Shown in pieces: positions 43,935 to 52,912 of a stretch of DNA of 64,000 nucleotides (position 1 is its first letter; every line of letters starts with the position of its first letter). The notes under the pieces were generated by a model that saw only the letters and a list, made by a program, of their open reading frames with translations, did not search any database and had not been told where the DNA came from. The position numbers and the translations under genes are program-made. Source of the DNA: Iodobacter fluviatilis (lineage in GTDB: Bacteria; Pseudomonadota; Gammaproteobacteria; Burkholderiales; Chitinibacteraceae); the NCBI RefSeq assembly GCF_004194535.1, contig NZ_CP025781.1:3286001-3350000 (forward strand), in the 5' to 3' direction.

Positions 43935-44609
43935 ATGGTTGCTCGTACAACGGTTAATTCAACGACGGATTATTCTGCGCTGAATCAAAAAGCGGGAACG
44001 GCCAAAGCATCAGCGGCCGATCAGCAGCAGGATCGATTCCTTAAGCTGCTGGTTAAGCAATTGCAAAGCCAAGACCCAATGAATCCAATGGATAACGCGG
44101 CAACCACGAGCCAGATGGCGCAGATCAGTAGCGTAACGGGGATTGAAAAGCTCAATACCACCATGCAAACCATGCTGGCGAGTTTTTCAGCCGCACAAAG
44201 CTTTCAAGCCGCAGCTTTAATTGGCAAAGAAGTGCTAACAGTGGGCAATAAAATGAAGTTTGACGGCACCAAGCCCGTTGATACACGGATTGATCTGCCA
44301 TCTGGTGTCAGTCATATTAAAGTATCCATTATGGATAAAAACGGCCTTGTGGTGGATAACATCACCTTGCCCCAACAGCCAGCGGGTGCCGCGGCCGTGG
44401 CTTGGGATGGGAAGATGGATAATGGCGATAAAGCCCCAGCTGGCGATTATTTAATTTCTGCACGTGGCGTACAAGATGGCAAGGAAATTGCTTTAAATAC
44501 TTTAACGTGGCAAACCGCTAGTAGCGTTGAGTTGGCAAAGACAGGTGTCAAAGTGATGTTGGCGGATCAGAGCAGCGTTGATTTTAGTGCGGTAAGGCAG
44601 ATTCGCTAG
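43935..44609 (+). CDS. flgD: Flagellar hook-capping protein FlgD
   Basis: A 224-residue hook scaffold protein that caps the growing hook and is shed afterwards. DRFLKLLVKQLQSQDPMNPM is the diagnostic FlgD motif near the N-terminus. The C-terminal part (WDGKMDNGDKAPAGDYLISA) is the FlgD Ig-like/Tudor domain. It starts after AAAGGAGAA. Normal length and place in the operon. Confidence 0.95.
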   Translation: MVARTTVNSTTDYSALNQKAGTAKASAADQQQDRFLKLLVKQLQSQDPMNPMDNAATTSQMAQISSVTGIEKLNTTMQTMLASFSAAQSFQAAALIGKEVLTVGNKMKFDGTKPVDTRIDLPSGVSHIKVSIMDKNGLVVDNITLPQQPAGAAAVAWDGKMDNGDKAPAGDYLISARGVQDGKEIALNTLTWQTASSVELAKTGVKVMLADQSSVDFSAVRQIR

Positions 44610-44649
44610 TTCAAGGCATCTGCAGTAAACAATTTTTGAGGATACGGTT

Positions 44650-45951
44650 ATGGGTTTCCAGCAGGGCTTGAGTGGTTTAAGTGCGTCGTCAAAAAGCCTA
44701 GACGCGATCGGTAATAATATTGCCAACTCTAGCACGGTCGGTTTTAAGCAATCGCGTTCAGAGTTTGCAGATATGTATGCCAATACATTCGCTAACTCAT
44801 CGACTATCTCTGGGATGGGGGCGCGCACGGTTGCGGTGACTCAGCAATTTGGTCAGGGCAATCTCACCTCTACCAATAACCCGCTGGATATCGCTATTAC
44901 TGGGAACGGTTATTTCCGCATGATGGATGGCGACTCTGTTAGTTACACGCGTAATGGCCAGTTTCAAGTCAATAAAGATGGTTTTATTGTGGGCAATACC
45001 GGCCAGAAACTCACTGGTTGGCCATTTGATATCAATGCCAATGCCTTGCAAAAGGGCGGTAATCCTGCGCCTTTACAATTGTCTGTAGGCAATATCGGCG
45101 CAAAAACCACCGGTTGGACAGAAGTCGTGGGTGGGGGGGTTAGTGCAGGGCTGCAGTTTGGGATGAATTTGGACGCAAGTCAGCTGCCTAAAGACAGAAC
45201 CAATCCACTTGCAGCCAATTATGTGGGGGCGCTTAACCCTGCTGATGTAAAAACATTTACGAATTCAACCTCGGCACAAGTTTATGATTCCCAAGGTGTT
45301 TCGCATAGTTTGACCATGTATTTCACCAAAACTGCACCCAATACTTGGGAAGTCAGAACGCGTTTTGATAATGATCCAGTTTCATTGCCTAATAATGATC
45401 CGCTAAATTTAAATCCTTACCCAGATGTTACTTTTGATTCAAATGGTAAATTGATCAATCCCTTGCCACTGTCTTTTAGTACTACCCTCGCTTCCGGTGC
45501 AACCTCGCCCTTGGCTTTTCGTATTGGCTTAGAGGGCACAACCCAATACGGTAGCCCATTTGGGGTGAATACAATCAAGCAAGACGGCTATCCTGATGGC
45601 GTGCTAACAGGGGTTTTGGTTGATCGTGAAGGCATTATGCAGGGTAAGTATTCCAATGGGCAAAACAGGGCCATTGGCCAAATCACACTGACCAACTTTG
45701 CTAATTCACAAGGGCTGCAAAACTTAGGCGACAATCGCTGGGCAGAAACCTTTGCTTCGGGCCAGCCTAGGACCAACGATCCTGGAACCAGTGATCTAGG
45801 CTCCTTGCAATCGGCTTCGGTGGAAGACGCCAACGTTGATTTAACCGCTGAACTGGTTAATTTGATTACTGCGCAGCGCACCTATCAGGCCAATGCGCAA
45901 ACCATTAAGGCCCAAGACACTATTTTGCAAACGATTGTGAATTTGCGTTAA
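44650..45951 (+). CDS. flgE: Flagellar hook protein FlgE
   Basis: A 433-residue hook subunit. It opens MGFQQGLSGLSASSKSLDAI with the rod/hook signature GNNIANSSTVGFKQ and ends with the conserved VDLTAELVNLITAQRTYQAN. The central part is the variable, surface-exposed D2 region. It polymerises into the flexible hook under the FlgD cap. Length is within the family range. Confidence 0.95.
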   Translation: MGFQQGLSGLSASSKSLDAIGNNIANSSTVGFKQSRSEFADMYANTFANSSTISGMGARTVAVTQQFGQGNLTSTNNPLDIAITGNGYFRMMDGDSVSYTRNGQFQVNKDGFIVGNTGQKLTGWPFDINANALQKGGNPAPLQLSVGNIGAKTTGWTEVVGGGVSAGLQFGMNLDASQLPKDRTNPLAANYVGALNPADVKTFTNSTSAQVYDSQGVSHSLTMYFTKTAPNTWEVRTRFDNDPVSLPNNDPLNLNPYPDVTFDSNGKLINPLPLSFSTTLASGATSPLAFRIGLEGTTQYGSPFGVNTIKQDGYPDGVLTGVLVDREGIMQGKYSNGQNRAIGQITLTNFANSQGLQNLGDNRWAETFASGQPRTNDPGTSDLGSLQSASVEDANVDLTAELVNLITAQRTYQANAQTIKAQDTILQTIVNLR

Positions 45952-46031
45952 TTGAATCATCTATAGGGTAGGAATGGTTTTTTTAAAATCATTCAGCCCC
46001 GTGCTTTTATGCCCATGCCCGAGTAAAAAAA

Positions 46032-46772
46032 ATGGATCGAATGCTGTATATCGCGATGACTGGGGCCAAACAAACCATGCTGCGTCAGGCCTCGGTTGCC
46101 AATAATTTAGCTAATGTGGCTACGCCAGGTTTTAGAGCGGAGCTAACGGCTTTTCGTGCGGTGCCGGTGATTGGTGGTATGGGCGCCCCTAGCAGAGCTT
46201 ATGTGGTGGAGCAGGGGACTGGCGCTGATTTTACACCGGGGATTATCCAGCAGACTGGGCGATCTTTGGATGTGGCGGTGAATGGGGCGGGTTGGCTGGC
46301 GGTGCAAACTCCAACCGGTGAAGCCTATACCCGTAACGGTGGTTTTGAAATTGATGCAGCAGGCTTATTAAAAACCCGCAGTGGCTTGGTAGTGCAGGGC
46401 GAAAATGGCCCATTATCTATTCCCGAGAACACCCGCATTACCATTGCAAAAGATGGCACGATTAATGGCTCGCCCTTTGATAATCCGTCGCAGGCAGTAG
46501 AAATTGGCCGGCTTAAACTGGTTAATCCACCAGAGCGTGAGTTAGAAAAAGGCAATGATGGTTTGTTTCGCCAAAGAAATGGTGAAGTGGCCCAGGCAGA
46601 TGTTAGTGTGAAACTGGCTTCAGAATCTTTGGAAGTGAGTAATGTGAATCCGGTAGATCAGTTGGTACATATGATTGGTGCGCAGCGCCAATATGATTTG
46701 CAGATTAAAATGATGCAAACCGTAGATCAAAATGCACGCAGCGCCGCGCAGTTGTTGTCATTAAATGGTTGA
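46032..46772 (+). CDS. flgF: Flagellar proximal rod protein FlgF
   Basis: A 246-residue rod protein. MDRMLYIAMTGAKQTMLRQA and SVANNLANVATPGFRAEL are the FlgF N-terminal signatures. NPVDQLVHMIGAQRQYDLQI is the C-terminal motif. An 80-bp gap separates it from flgE and contains an AT-rich inverted repeat near 45975-45992. It connects the proximal rod to FlgG. Confidence 0.94.
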   Translation: MDRMLYIAMTGAKQTMLRQASVANNLANVATPGFRAELTAFRAVPVIGGMGAPSRAYVVEQGTGADFTPGIIQQTGRSLDVAVNGAGWLAVQTPTGEAYTRNGGFEIDAAGLLKTRSGLVVQGENGPLSIPENTRITIAKDGTINGSPFDNPSQAVEIGRLKLVNPPERELEKGNDGLFRQRNGEVAQADVSVKLASESLEVSNVNPVDQLVHMIGAQRQYDLQIKMMQTVDQNARSAAQLLSLNG

Positions 46773-46891
46773 TGATTAAGTTGTTTTTCACAATGCTTAT
46801 CCGCTAATCGCACATGTAGTTTGTGTTTTTACTGTTTGTGGATAGCGTTATTTATGTCTTATATCAAAAAATACAATAGGAAGTACGCATC

Positions 46892-47677
46892 ATGATGCGC
46901 TCGCTGTGGATTGCTAAAACTGGCATGGATGCCATGCAGATGAATGTAGATGTCATCTCGCATAACTTGGCTAACGTCAGCACCAATGGCTTTAAGCGTG
47001 AACGCGCGGTGTTTGAAGATTTGCTCTATCAAAATTTACGCCAGCCTGGTGGGTCAACCAGTGCGCAAACCCAGCAACCAACGGGATTGCAGCTTGGTAC
47101 AGGGGTACGGCCCGTGGCCACGGCCCGTATTCATATGCAGGGTAATTTACAGCTCACTGATGGCCCGCTGGATTTGGCGATTAACGGGCAAGGGTTTTTA
47201 CAAATTGCTATGCCCGATGGCACCACGGCCTATACCCGTGATGGCTCGTTTCAAGTGGATAGCCAAGGTGCCGTGGTGACCGCCAGTGGCTATGCTTTGC
47301 AGCCTGCTTTGCAGGTTCCGCAAGGCACTACAAAACTCACTATTGCTAAAGATGGTACGGTAACCGCGATTGTAAATAATGATGCGGCAGCGCCTGTGCA
47401 GTTAGGTAATATCCAACTGGCTACGTTTATTAATCCGCCTGGCTTGCAATCAGTGGGCGAAAATCTTTACTTAGAAACCACGGCTTCTGGTGCGCCAACG
47501 GTGGGTACGCCGGGTACAAATGGCTTGGGCGCGCTTAACCAAGGCTATGTAGAAACATCGAATGTGAATGTCACTGAAGAGCTAATCAATATGATTCAAG
47601 CGCAGCGCTCGTTTGAAATTAATTCGCGGGCAATTAAAACCTCAGATGAGATGTTGCAAAAGCTCACTCAGTTGTAA
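46892..47677 (+). CDS. flgG: Flagellar distal rod protein FlgG
   Basis: A 261-residue distal rod subunit. [20 protein letters not shown] and [17 protein letters not shown] are nearly invariant in FlgG, as is the C-terminal [26 protein letters not shown] lies 8 bp before the first of two adjacent ATGs. It forms the drive-shaft passing through the P and L rings encoded downstream. Confidence 0.96.
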   Translation: MMRSLWIAKTGMDAMQMNVDVISHNLANVSTNGFKRERAVFEDLLYQNLRQPGGSTSAQTQQPTGLQLGTGVRPVATARIHMQGNLQLTDGPLDLAINGQGFLQIAMPDGTTAYTRDGSFQVDSQGAVVTASGYALQPALQVPQGTTKLTIAKDGTVTAIVNNDAAAPVQLGNIQLATFINPPGLQSVGENLYLETTASGAPTVGTPGTNGLGALNQGYVETSNVNVTEELINMIQAQRSFEINSRAIKTSDEMLQKLTQL

Positions 47678-47690
47678 TGAGGAGATTTAA

Positions 47691-48374
47691 ATGACATTAC
47701 GCCACAGCGCAGCGGCAATGATTGCCGTACTGCTTGCCGCTTGTACCACACCGCCGTCGGTAGTCACTTTGCCAACCACGGCCAGGCCTGCTCAGCCGGT
47801 TGTGGCCAGTATTAATAATGGCTCTATTTTTCAGCCCAATAGTTCGCGATTACTGTTTGAAGAGCGGGTGGCGCGCAATATTGGTGATCTGCTTAATATC
47901 ACCATCGAAGAAAATCTCGCGGCGGTAAATACCTCCAATAGCAGCAGCAATAAAGCAGGATCCTTGGATTACAGTACGACGGGTAATTTTCCGTTGGTGC
48001 CTTGGGATATCGAGCAATACTTCTCGCGCGAAGGAGCGGCGGCGGTTAAGGTGGCGGGAACGAATAAATTTGAGGGCAAGGGTGCGACTAATAGCACCAA
48101 TACTTTTAAAGGTACGGTTGCTGTGACCGTGATTGATTTACTGGCTAATGGCAATCTGATTGTGGGCGGTGAAAAGCAAGTTGCCGTGAATAATCAAATT
48201 AATACCCTGCGTTTTACTGGGGTGGTTAATCCGCTAGATATTAAAGCGGGTAATACGATTTCATCGAATAAGGTGGCCGATGCACGCATCGAGCAGCTGG
48301 GTGTGGGCTCGATGGCCGATGCCAATACCATTGGCTGGCTGCAGCGATTTTTCTTAAATGTAATGCCGTTTTAA
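47691..48374 (+). CDS. flgH: Flagellar L-ring protein FlgH
   Basis: A 227-residue lipoprotein with lipobox LLAAC (Cys18). The conserved FlgH segments GDLLNITIEENLAA and NLIVGGEKQVAVNNQ are present. It forms the outer-membrane ring around the rod. It starts 13 bp after flgG with GAGGAG upstream. Length is normal. Confidence 0.95.
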   Translation: MTLRHSAAAMIAVLLAACTTPPSVVTLPTTARPAQPVVASINNGSIFQPNSSRLLFEERVARNIGDLLNITIEENLAAVNTSNSSSNKAGSLDYSTTGNFPLVPWDIEQYFSREGAAAVKVAGTNKFEGKGATNSTNTFKGTVAVTVIDLLANGNLIVGGEKQVAVNNQINTLRFTGVVNPLDIKAGNTISSNKVADARIEQLGVGSMADANTIGWLQRFFLNVMPF

Positions 48375-48387
48375 ATAGGTTGTGTAT

Positions 48388-49479
48388 ATGTACCGTGTTG
48401 CCCTTATCTGCTGTTTTTTGTTTGCTTTAGCGCCTGCGCAGGCTGAAAAGATAAAAGACTTAGTGTCGGTTGCTGGGGTAAGGAATAACCAATTGGTAGG
48501 TTATGGCTTGGTGGTGGGCTTGGATGGCAGCGGCGATCAAACCACGCAAACGCCGTTTACCGTGCAATCGGTAGTGAATATGCTGACTAATCTGGGGATT
48601 CAAGTCCCAGCGGGCGGCAATATGCAGCTTAAAAACGTTGCTGCGGTAACGGTTACCGCAACCTTGCCGCCTTTTGCTCGGCCGGGGCAGCCGCTGGATG
48701 TAACAATTGCTTCGATTGGGAATGCCAAGTCTATTCGCGGTGGCACTTTGCTGATGGCCCCGCTTAAAGGGGCGGATGGGCAGATTTATGCGATGGCACA
48801 GGGCAATATTATTGTGGCTGGGGCAGGCGCATCGGCGGGTGGATCAAGCACACAGATTAATCAACTGGCTACAGGGCGTATTCCCGCAGGGGCAACGGTA
48901 GAAAAAGCCGTGGCTACCTTATTGGGTAATGGTGAGTATGTTCAGCTTGAATTACTGACAACGGATTTCACCACCGCTAACCGCGTTGTGAATGCTGTGA
49001 ATTCTCAGTTCTCAGGTACGGCTGTGGCTTTGGATGGCAGAGTAATCCAAGTGCGCGCACCGCAAGATAATAATTTGCGCGTGGCTTTTTTATCCCGTTT
49101 AGAAAATATTGACGTCATCCCCGCAGAATCAAGCCCTAAGGTGATTATCAATGCGCGTACTGGCTCAATTGTGATGAATCAGGCTGTTAAGCTTGATAGC
49201 TGCGCCATCGCACACGGCAACTTAACTGTAACCATTACGGCAGATAACGCCGTTTCCCAGCCTGATCCGCTCGCTGGGGGTAAAACCACTAAAGTGCAAA
49301 ATGCCGATATTCAAATTAAAGCGGATAAAGGCCCAATTGTGCGTTTGCCTAAGTCCAGTACGTTGCGAGATGTAGTACGTGCTTTAAACGCTGTAGGCGC
49401 AACGCCGCAGGATTTATTGGCTATTTTGCAAGCCATGAAGGCTGCAGGCGCTTTAAAGGCTGAGCTAGAAGTGATTTGA
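48388..49479 (+). CDS. flgI: Flagellar P-ring protein FlgI
   Basis: A 363-residue periplasmic protein with a signal peptide ending APAQA. EKIKDLVSVAGVRNNQLVGY and GLVVGLDGSGDQT follow directly and are the diagnostic FlgI N-terminus. It forms the peptidoglycan ring that acts as a bushing with FlgH. ATG 48388 has AGG 8 bp upstream; an in-frame GTG lies at 48382. It ends 61 bp before a heptanucleotide array. Confidence 0.95.
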   Translation: MYRVALICCFLFALAPAQAEKIKDLVSVAGVRNNQLVGYGLVVGLDGSGDQTTQTPFTVQSVVNMLTNLGIQVPAGGNMQLKNVAAVTVTATLPPFARPGQPLDVTIASIGNAKSIRGGTLLMAPLKGADGQIYAMAQGNIIVAGAGASAGGSSTQINQLATGRIPAGATVEKAVATLLGNGEYVQLELLTTDFTTANRVVNAVNSQFSGTAVALDGRVIQVRAPQDNNLRVAFLSRLENIDVIPAESSPKVIINARTGSIVMNQAVKLDSCAIAHGNLTVTITADNAVSQPDPLAGGKTTKVQNADIQIKADKGPIVRLPKSSTLRDVVRALNAVGATPQDLLAILQAMKAAGALKAELEVI

Positions 49480-49540
49480 TGGCGGATCAATTGTCCTTAC
49501 TCCTGACTTGATTAAGGAATGTATTGAAGTACACTTGCCC

Positions 49541-49603
49541 GACTCCCGACTCCCGACTCCCGACTCCCGACTCCCGACTCCCGACTCCCGACTCCCGACT
49601 CCC
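49541..49603. repeat. Nine tandem copies of GACTCCC
   Basis: An exact 7-bp, 9-unit array in the 187-bp gap between flgI and flgJ. Such arrays slip during replication, so copy number may vary between isolates and alter the leader of flgJ. It is non-coding relative to both neighbours. Confidence 0.92.
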
Positions 49604-49666
49604 TTTATCCCCCGGCATGCTTATTGCTTAATACTTGCTTAACCTTTTATATAAGCGCCGAGCAGG

Positions 49667-50521
49667 ATGATCTCTTCCGCTACTCCTTCCAGTAATGATC
49701 TCGCCATTGATGTACGGGGCGTAGATAGCTTACGTCAGCTGGCCCGCAAAGATCCGAGCAAAGCCGCTTTAGAAGTTGCGCGTCAATTTGAGGCTTTATT
49801 GACCAATCAAATGCTCAAATCAATGCGTGAAGCCACGCCTAAATACGATGAGATGGAATCAGGCACGGCGGATATGTTTCGCGGTATGCATGATCAACAG
49901 CTCTCGCAAATGTGGTCTAAGCACGGTGGTGTAGGTTTTGCTGAATCCATTGTGCGGCAAATCGAATTGCAGCGTGATCCTTCGCTCTACCAAAAACCAT
50001 CGCGTGCTTTGCTCAATGATTTACCAGCGGCAAAAGCGGCCGAGGTTTCGGCAAAAGATGCCGGATCGGGTGATTCGTTTGTCGCAAAGCAGGTGGGTAA
50101 TGCCAGTGCCGCATCCGCCGCTTTAGGCGTATCTGCGCATGTTTTGGTGGCCCACGCGGCGTTGGAATCGGGTTGGGGTAAAAAGCCGATTCGGGATGCT
50201 GTAGGTGCGGATAGCCATAATCTCTTTGGCATCAAGGCAACTAAAGATTGGAAAGGTAAAACCACAGATATCACCACCACTGAGTTTATTGGTGGGCGGG
50301 CTCAAAAGCGGGTAGAGAGCTTTAGAGTGTATGACTCTTATGCAGAAAGCTTTAATGATTACGCAAGCTTAATCAAGCGTCGCTACACCGAGGCGATGGG
50401 CCAAGGGAGTAATGCGCAGGGCTTTGCAAAGGCTTTGCAAACAGGTGGCTACGCTACAGACCCACAGTATGCGAATAAATTGACGCAAGTTGCTGAGCAA
50501 TTACGGCGTCAATTAGCTTAG
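49667..50521 (+). CDS. flgJ: Flagellar rod assembly protein / peptidoglycan hydrolase FlgJ
   Basis: A 284-residue two-domain protein. The N-terminal rod-binding domain includes RQFEALLTNQMLKSMREATP. The C-terminal glucosaminidase domain includes HAALESGWGKKPIRDAVGAD, with catalytic Glu167, and SHNLFGIKATKDWKG. It opens the peptidoglycan for rod passage and caps the rod. The dual-domain form is typical of betaproteobacteria and gammaproteobacteria. It follows the GACTCCC array. Confidence 0.95.
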   Translation: MISSATPSSNDLAIDVRGVDSLRQLARKDPSKAALEVARQFEALLTNQMLKSMREATPKYDEMESGTADMFRGMHDQQLSQMWSKHGGVGFAESIVRQIELQRDPSLYQKPSRALLNDLPAAKAAEVSAKDAGSGDSFVAKQVGNASAASAALGVSAHVLVAHAALESGWGKKPIRDAVGADSHNLFGIKATKDWKGKTTDITTTEFIGGRAQKRVESFRVYDSYAESFNDYASLIKRRYTEAMGQGSNAQGFAKALQTGGYATDPQYANKLTQVAEQLRRQLA

Positions 50522-50573
50522 TTGAGTTGATGTATTAAATAAGTGGTGGCAGATAGGCTTTTTTATTCCGCCT

Positions 50574-50600
50574 TCAAGTATTGGCCGTTTGTGCCGATAA
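50574..50600 (+). promoter_or_regulatory. Sigma-28 (FliA) promoter of flgKL
   Basis: TCAAGTAT, 11 nt, GCCGATAA. The -10 element is a perfect FliA match and the -35 matches 6 of 8 consensus bases, with exact spacing. It lies 22 bp upstream of flgK and predicts late expression of flgKL after hook completion. Confidence 0.8.
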
Positions 50601-50622
50601 ATAGTAGCAAAGGAGTTGCATC

Positions 50623-52866
50623 ATGGGAGCCAGTGTTTTTGGTATCGGTCTAAGTGGCCTAAACGCGGCAAGCTTAGGCTTGAGTACAGCAGGGCATAAT
50701 ATTGCCAATGCCAATACTCCAGGCTATTCCCGCCAAAGCGTGAAGCAAAGTGCACCTTACCCTCAATATACGGGTAACGGTTTTACTGGGCTTGGCGTGC
50801 GCGTGGATACCGTGCAGCGCTCTTATGATGAGTTTTTAACTAAGCAAGTTCAAACATCCACCTCTCAAGATAGCTATTACGGTACTTATCTTGCCGAAAT
50901 TAAGCAGCTCGATAATTTAGTGGCCGATCCTGCTGCTGGGGTATCACCGGTGCTGCAATCGTTTTTTAGTGCGGTTCAAGGGATGGCCACCAATCCCGCG
51001 TCTTTGCCTGCTCGTCAATCTTTAATGAGTAATGCTCAAGGCTTGGTGAATCGATTTCAAGTGTTTGATCAGCGGCTTTCTGAAATGCGTGCAGGCGTGA
51101 ATGGTAATTTAGTCAGCGCTGCTGACCATGTCGCAGCATTATCTAAACAAATTGCCCAAATTAATGGCCAAATTGCCATTTCGACCAGCGGTGGGCAATT
51201 GCCAAATGATTTGCTAGATCAGCGCGATCAAATGGTATTGGATTTAAATACGCTAGTAAAAGCCACTTCTATTAAACAAAGTGATGGCACGATCAATGTG
51301 TTTATTGGCAATGGTCAAAACTTAGTGGTAGGTGGCACGGCGTATTCTATTGCGGCAAAGCCTTCGATTAGTGATCCACAACGGCTTTCGATTGTATATA
51401 CCCAAGGCGCGATTGATGCCGAGATCCCTGAAACCATGCTTACGGGAGGGCAGTTAGGTGGGCTGCTAGAGTATCGCAGCAAAACATTAGATTTAGCACA
51501 AAACTCAATTGAGCGTATGGCGATGGTGCTAGGGCAAACATTTAATGCCCAGATGCGCCAAGGTCAAGATTTGTACGGCAATATGGGTACAAACTTTTTT
51601 GATTATGAGCAGAGTAGTGTGTCACTAAACCATACGGTTGCAGGCGTGAGCACAGCATTTGCAAGTGTTAGCCTGCCAACGGGCGTAAAGAGTGTGGCGA
51701 GTGATTATTCGCTTAGCTACAATCCACTCTCTCTTGGAACTGAGTATATCGTGACGCGTTTATCAGATGGCGTGGCGAATAGTGTGAGCGCTGCAGCAAT
51801 GGAAACGAGTCCCGGTACCTCTGTTTTGGGTTTGACTTGGAATGTGGTGACTGGTTCTATGGCTGCAGGAGAAATGGTGGGGGTCAGCATGCCGCCAGTG
51901 GTGGGAAATGTGCTTTCCAATCGCAATAACACCGTGCAAGCGCTGCCCCCTTTATTGGGAGGCTATATCGAGGATGTAAGCAAAGTTCAGGCTAGTGATT
52001 ACGAAGTATTTTACGATGGCACTGATTACCAAGTGACACGACAATCAGATGGCCAGCTCACTAGAATTACAGGTGGAGTGGGGGGGCAATTTGCCAATAA
52101 TGCTAATTCTATTGTCGTAGACGGTTTACGTTTAAGTTTTTCACAAGGCGCAGCAATGCCGGGTGATCGGTTTACAGTGCAGCCGTACGCGGGCTTTAGC
52201 CGTGGTTTAAGTATTAAGCCGACAGATCCACGTGCCATTGCTGCGGGTGTGCCGATTATTTCTAATACGCAACGTACGAATACTGGTACCGGTAAAATAA
52301 GCCAAGTATCAGTGGATGCGGCATCAACCATTACGACGCAATCAGCAGTTAATCCCGCCTTAAAAAATCCAGTAACGATTAATTTTACAACGCCTACGAC
52401 TTATACCTTGACCGATGGCGCAACAACATCTGCACCGATAGGCTTTGTAGCTGGCCAGTTGATTTCTTTTAATGGCTGGAGTGTAAAAATTGATGGGCAA
52501 CCAGCAACGGGCGATAAATTTTCTATTGATCCTGGTACTTCGCAGGATGCTGATGGCCGTAATGCCTTGAAATTGGGTGAACTACAATCGCGTAAAATGA
52601 TTGATGGTGGTAAATCTAATTACCAAGAGGCTTATGGGCAGATGGTTGCGGTGATTGGCGCAAAAACCAATGAAGTGACTATCATGTCAACCGCACAAAC
52701 TGAGGTGCTTAAACAGGCTGAGATTTCGCGTGATTCGGTTTCTGCGGTGAATTTGGATGAAGAAGCCGCAAATTTATTGCGCTATCAGCAGGCCTATCAA
52801 GCATCCAGTAAAGTGATTCAAATTGCACAACAAGCGTTTGATGCCATTGTGCGAATTGGTGGCTAA
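50623..52866 (+). CDS. flgK: Flagellar hook-associated protein 1, FlgK
   Basis: A 747-residue hook-filament junction protein. GIGLSGLNAASLGLSTAGHN and IANANTPGYSRQ are the N-terminal signature. The C-terminus (NLDEEAANLLRYQQAYQASS) is the conserved coiled-coil. It is about 200 residues longer than enterobacterial FlgK, the excess lying in the variable middle region (about 340-620). AAGGAG precedes the ATG, with a sigma-28 promoter just upstream. Confidence 0.95.
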   Translation: MGASVFGIGLSGLNAASLGLSTAGHNIANANTPGYSRQSVKQSAPYPQYTGNGFTGLGVRVDTVQRSYDEFLTKQVQTSTSQDSYYGTYLAEIKQLDNLVADPAAGVSPVLQSFFSAVQGMATNPASLPARQSLMSNAQGLVNRFQVFDQRLSEMRAGVNGNLVSAADHVAALSKQIAQINGQIAISTSGGQLPNDLLDQRDQMVLDLNTLVKATSIKQSDGTINVFIGNGQNLVVGGTAYSIAAKPSISDPQRLSIVYTQGAIDAEIPETMLTGGQLGGLLEYRSKTLDLAQNSIERMAMVLGQTFNAQMRQGQDLYGNMGTNFFDYEQSSVSLNHTVAGVSTAFASVSLPTGVKSVASDYSLSYNPLSLGTEYIVTRLSDGVANSVSAAAMETSPGTSVLGLTWNVVTGSMAAGEMVGVSMPPVVGNVLSNRNNTVQALPPLLGGYIEDVSKVQASDYEVFYDGTDYQVTRQSDGQLTRITGGVGGQFANNANSIVVDGLRLSFSQGAAMPGDRFTVQPYAGFSRGLSIKPTDPRAIAAGVPIISNTQRTNTGTGKISQVSVDAASTITTQSAVNPALKNPVTINFTTPTTYTLTDGATTSAPIGFVAGQLISFNGWSVKIDGQPATGDKFSIDPGTSQDADGRNALKLGELQSRKMIDGGKSNYQEAYGQMVAVIGAKTNEVTIMSTAQTEVLKQAEISRDSVSAVNLDEEAANLLRYQQAYQASSKVIQIAQQAFDAIVRIGG

Positions 52867-52912
52867 TAGGTGTTTCACCCCTATTGCCCAGTATTTATAA
52901 GGAATAAACAGC

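Noticed and set aside
49480-49666. CRISPR-like array before flgJ
   Set aside because: The unit is only 7 bp with no spacers; it is a simple tandem repeat.
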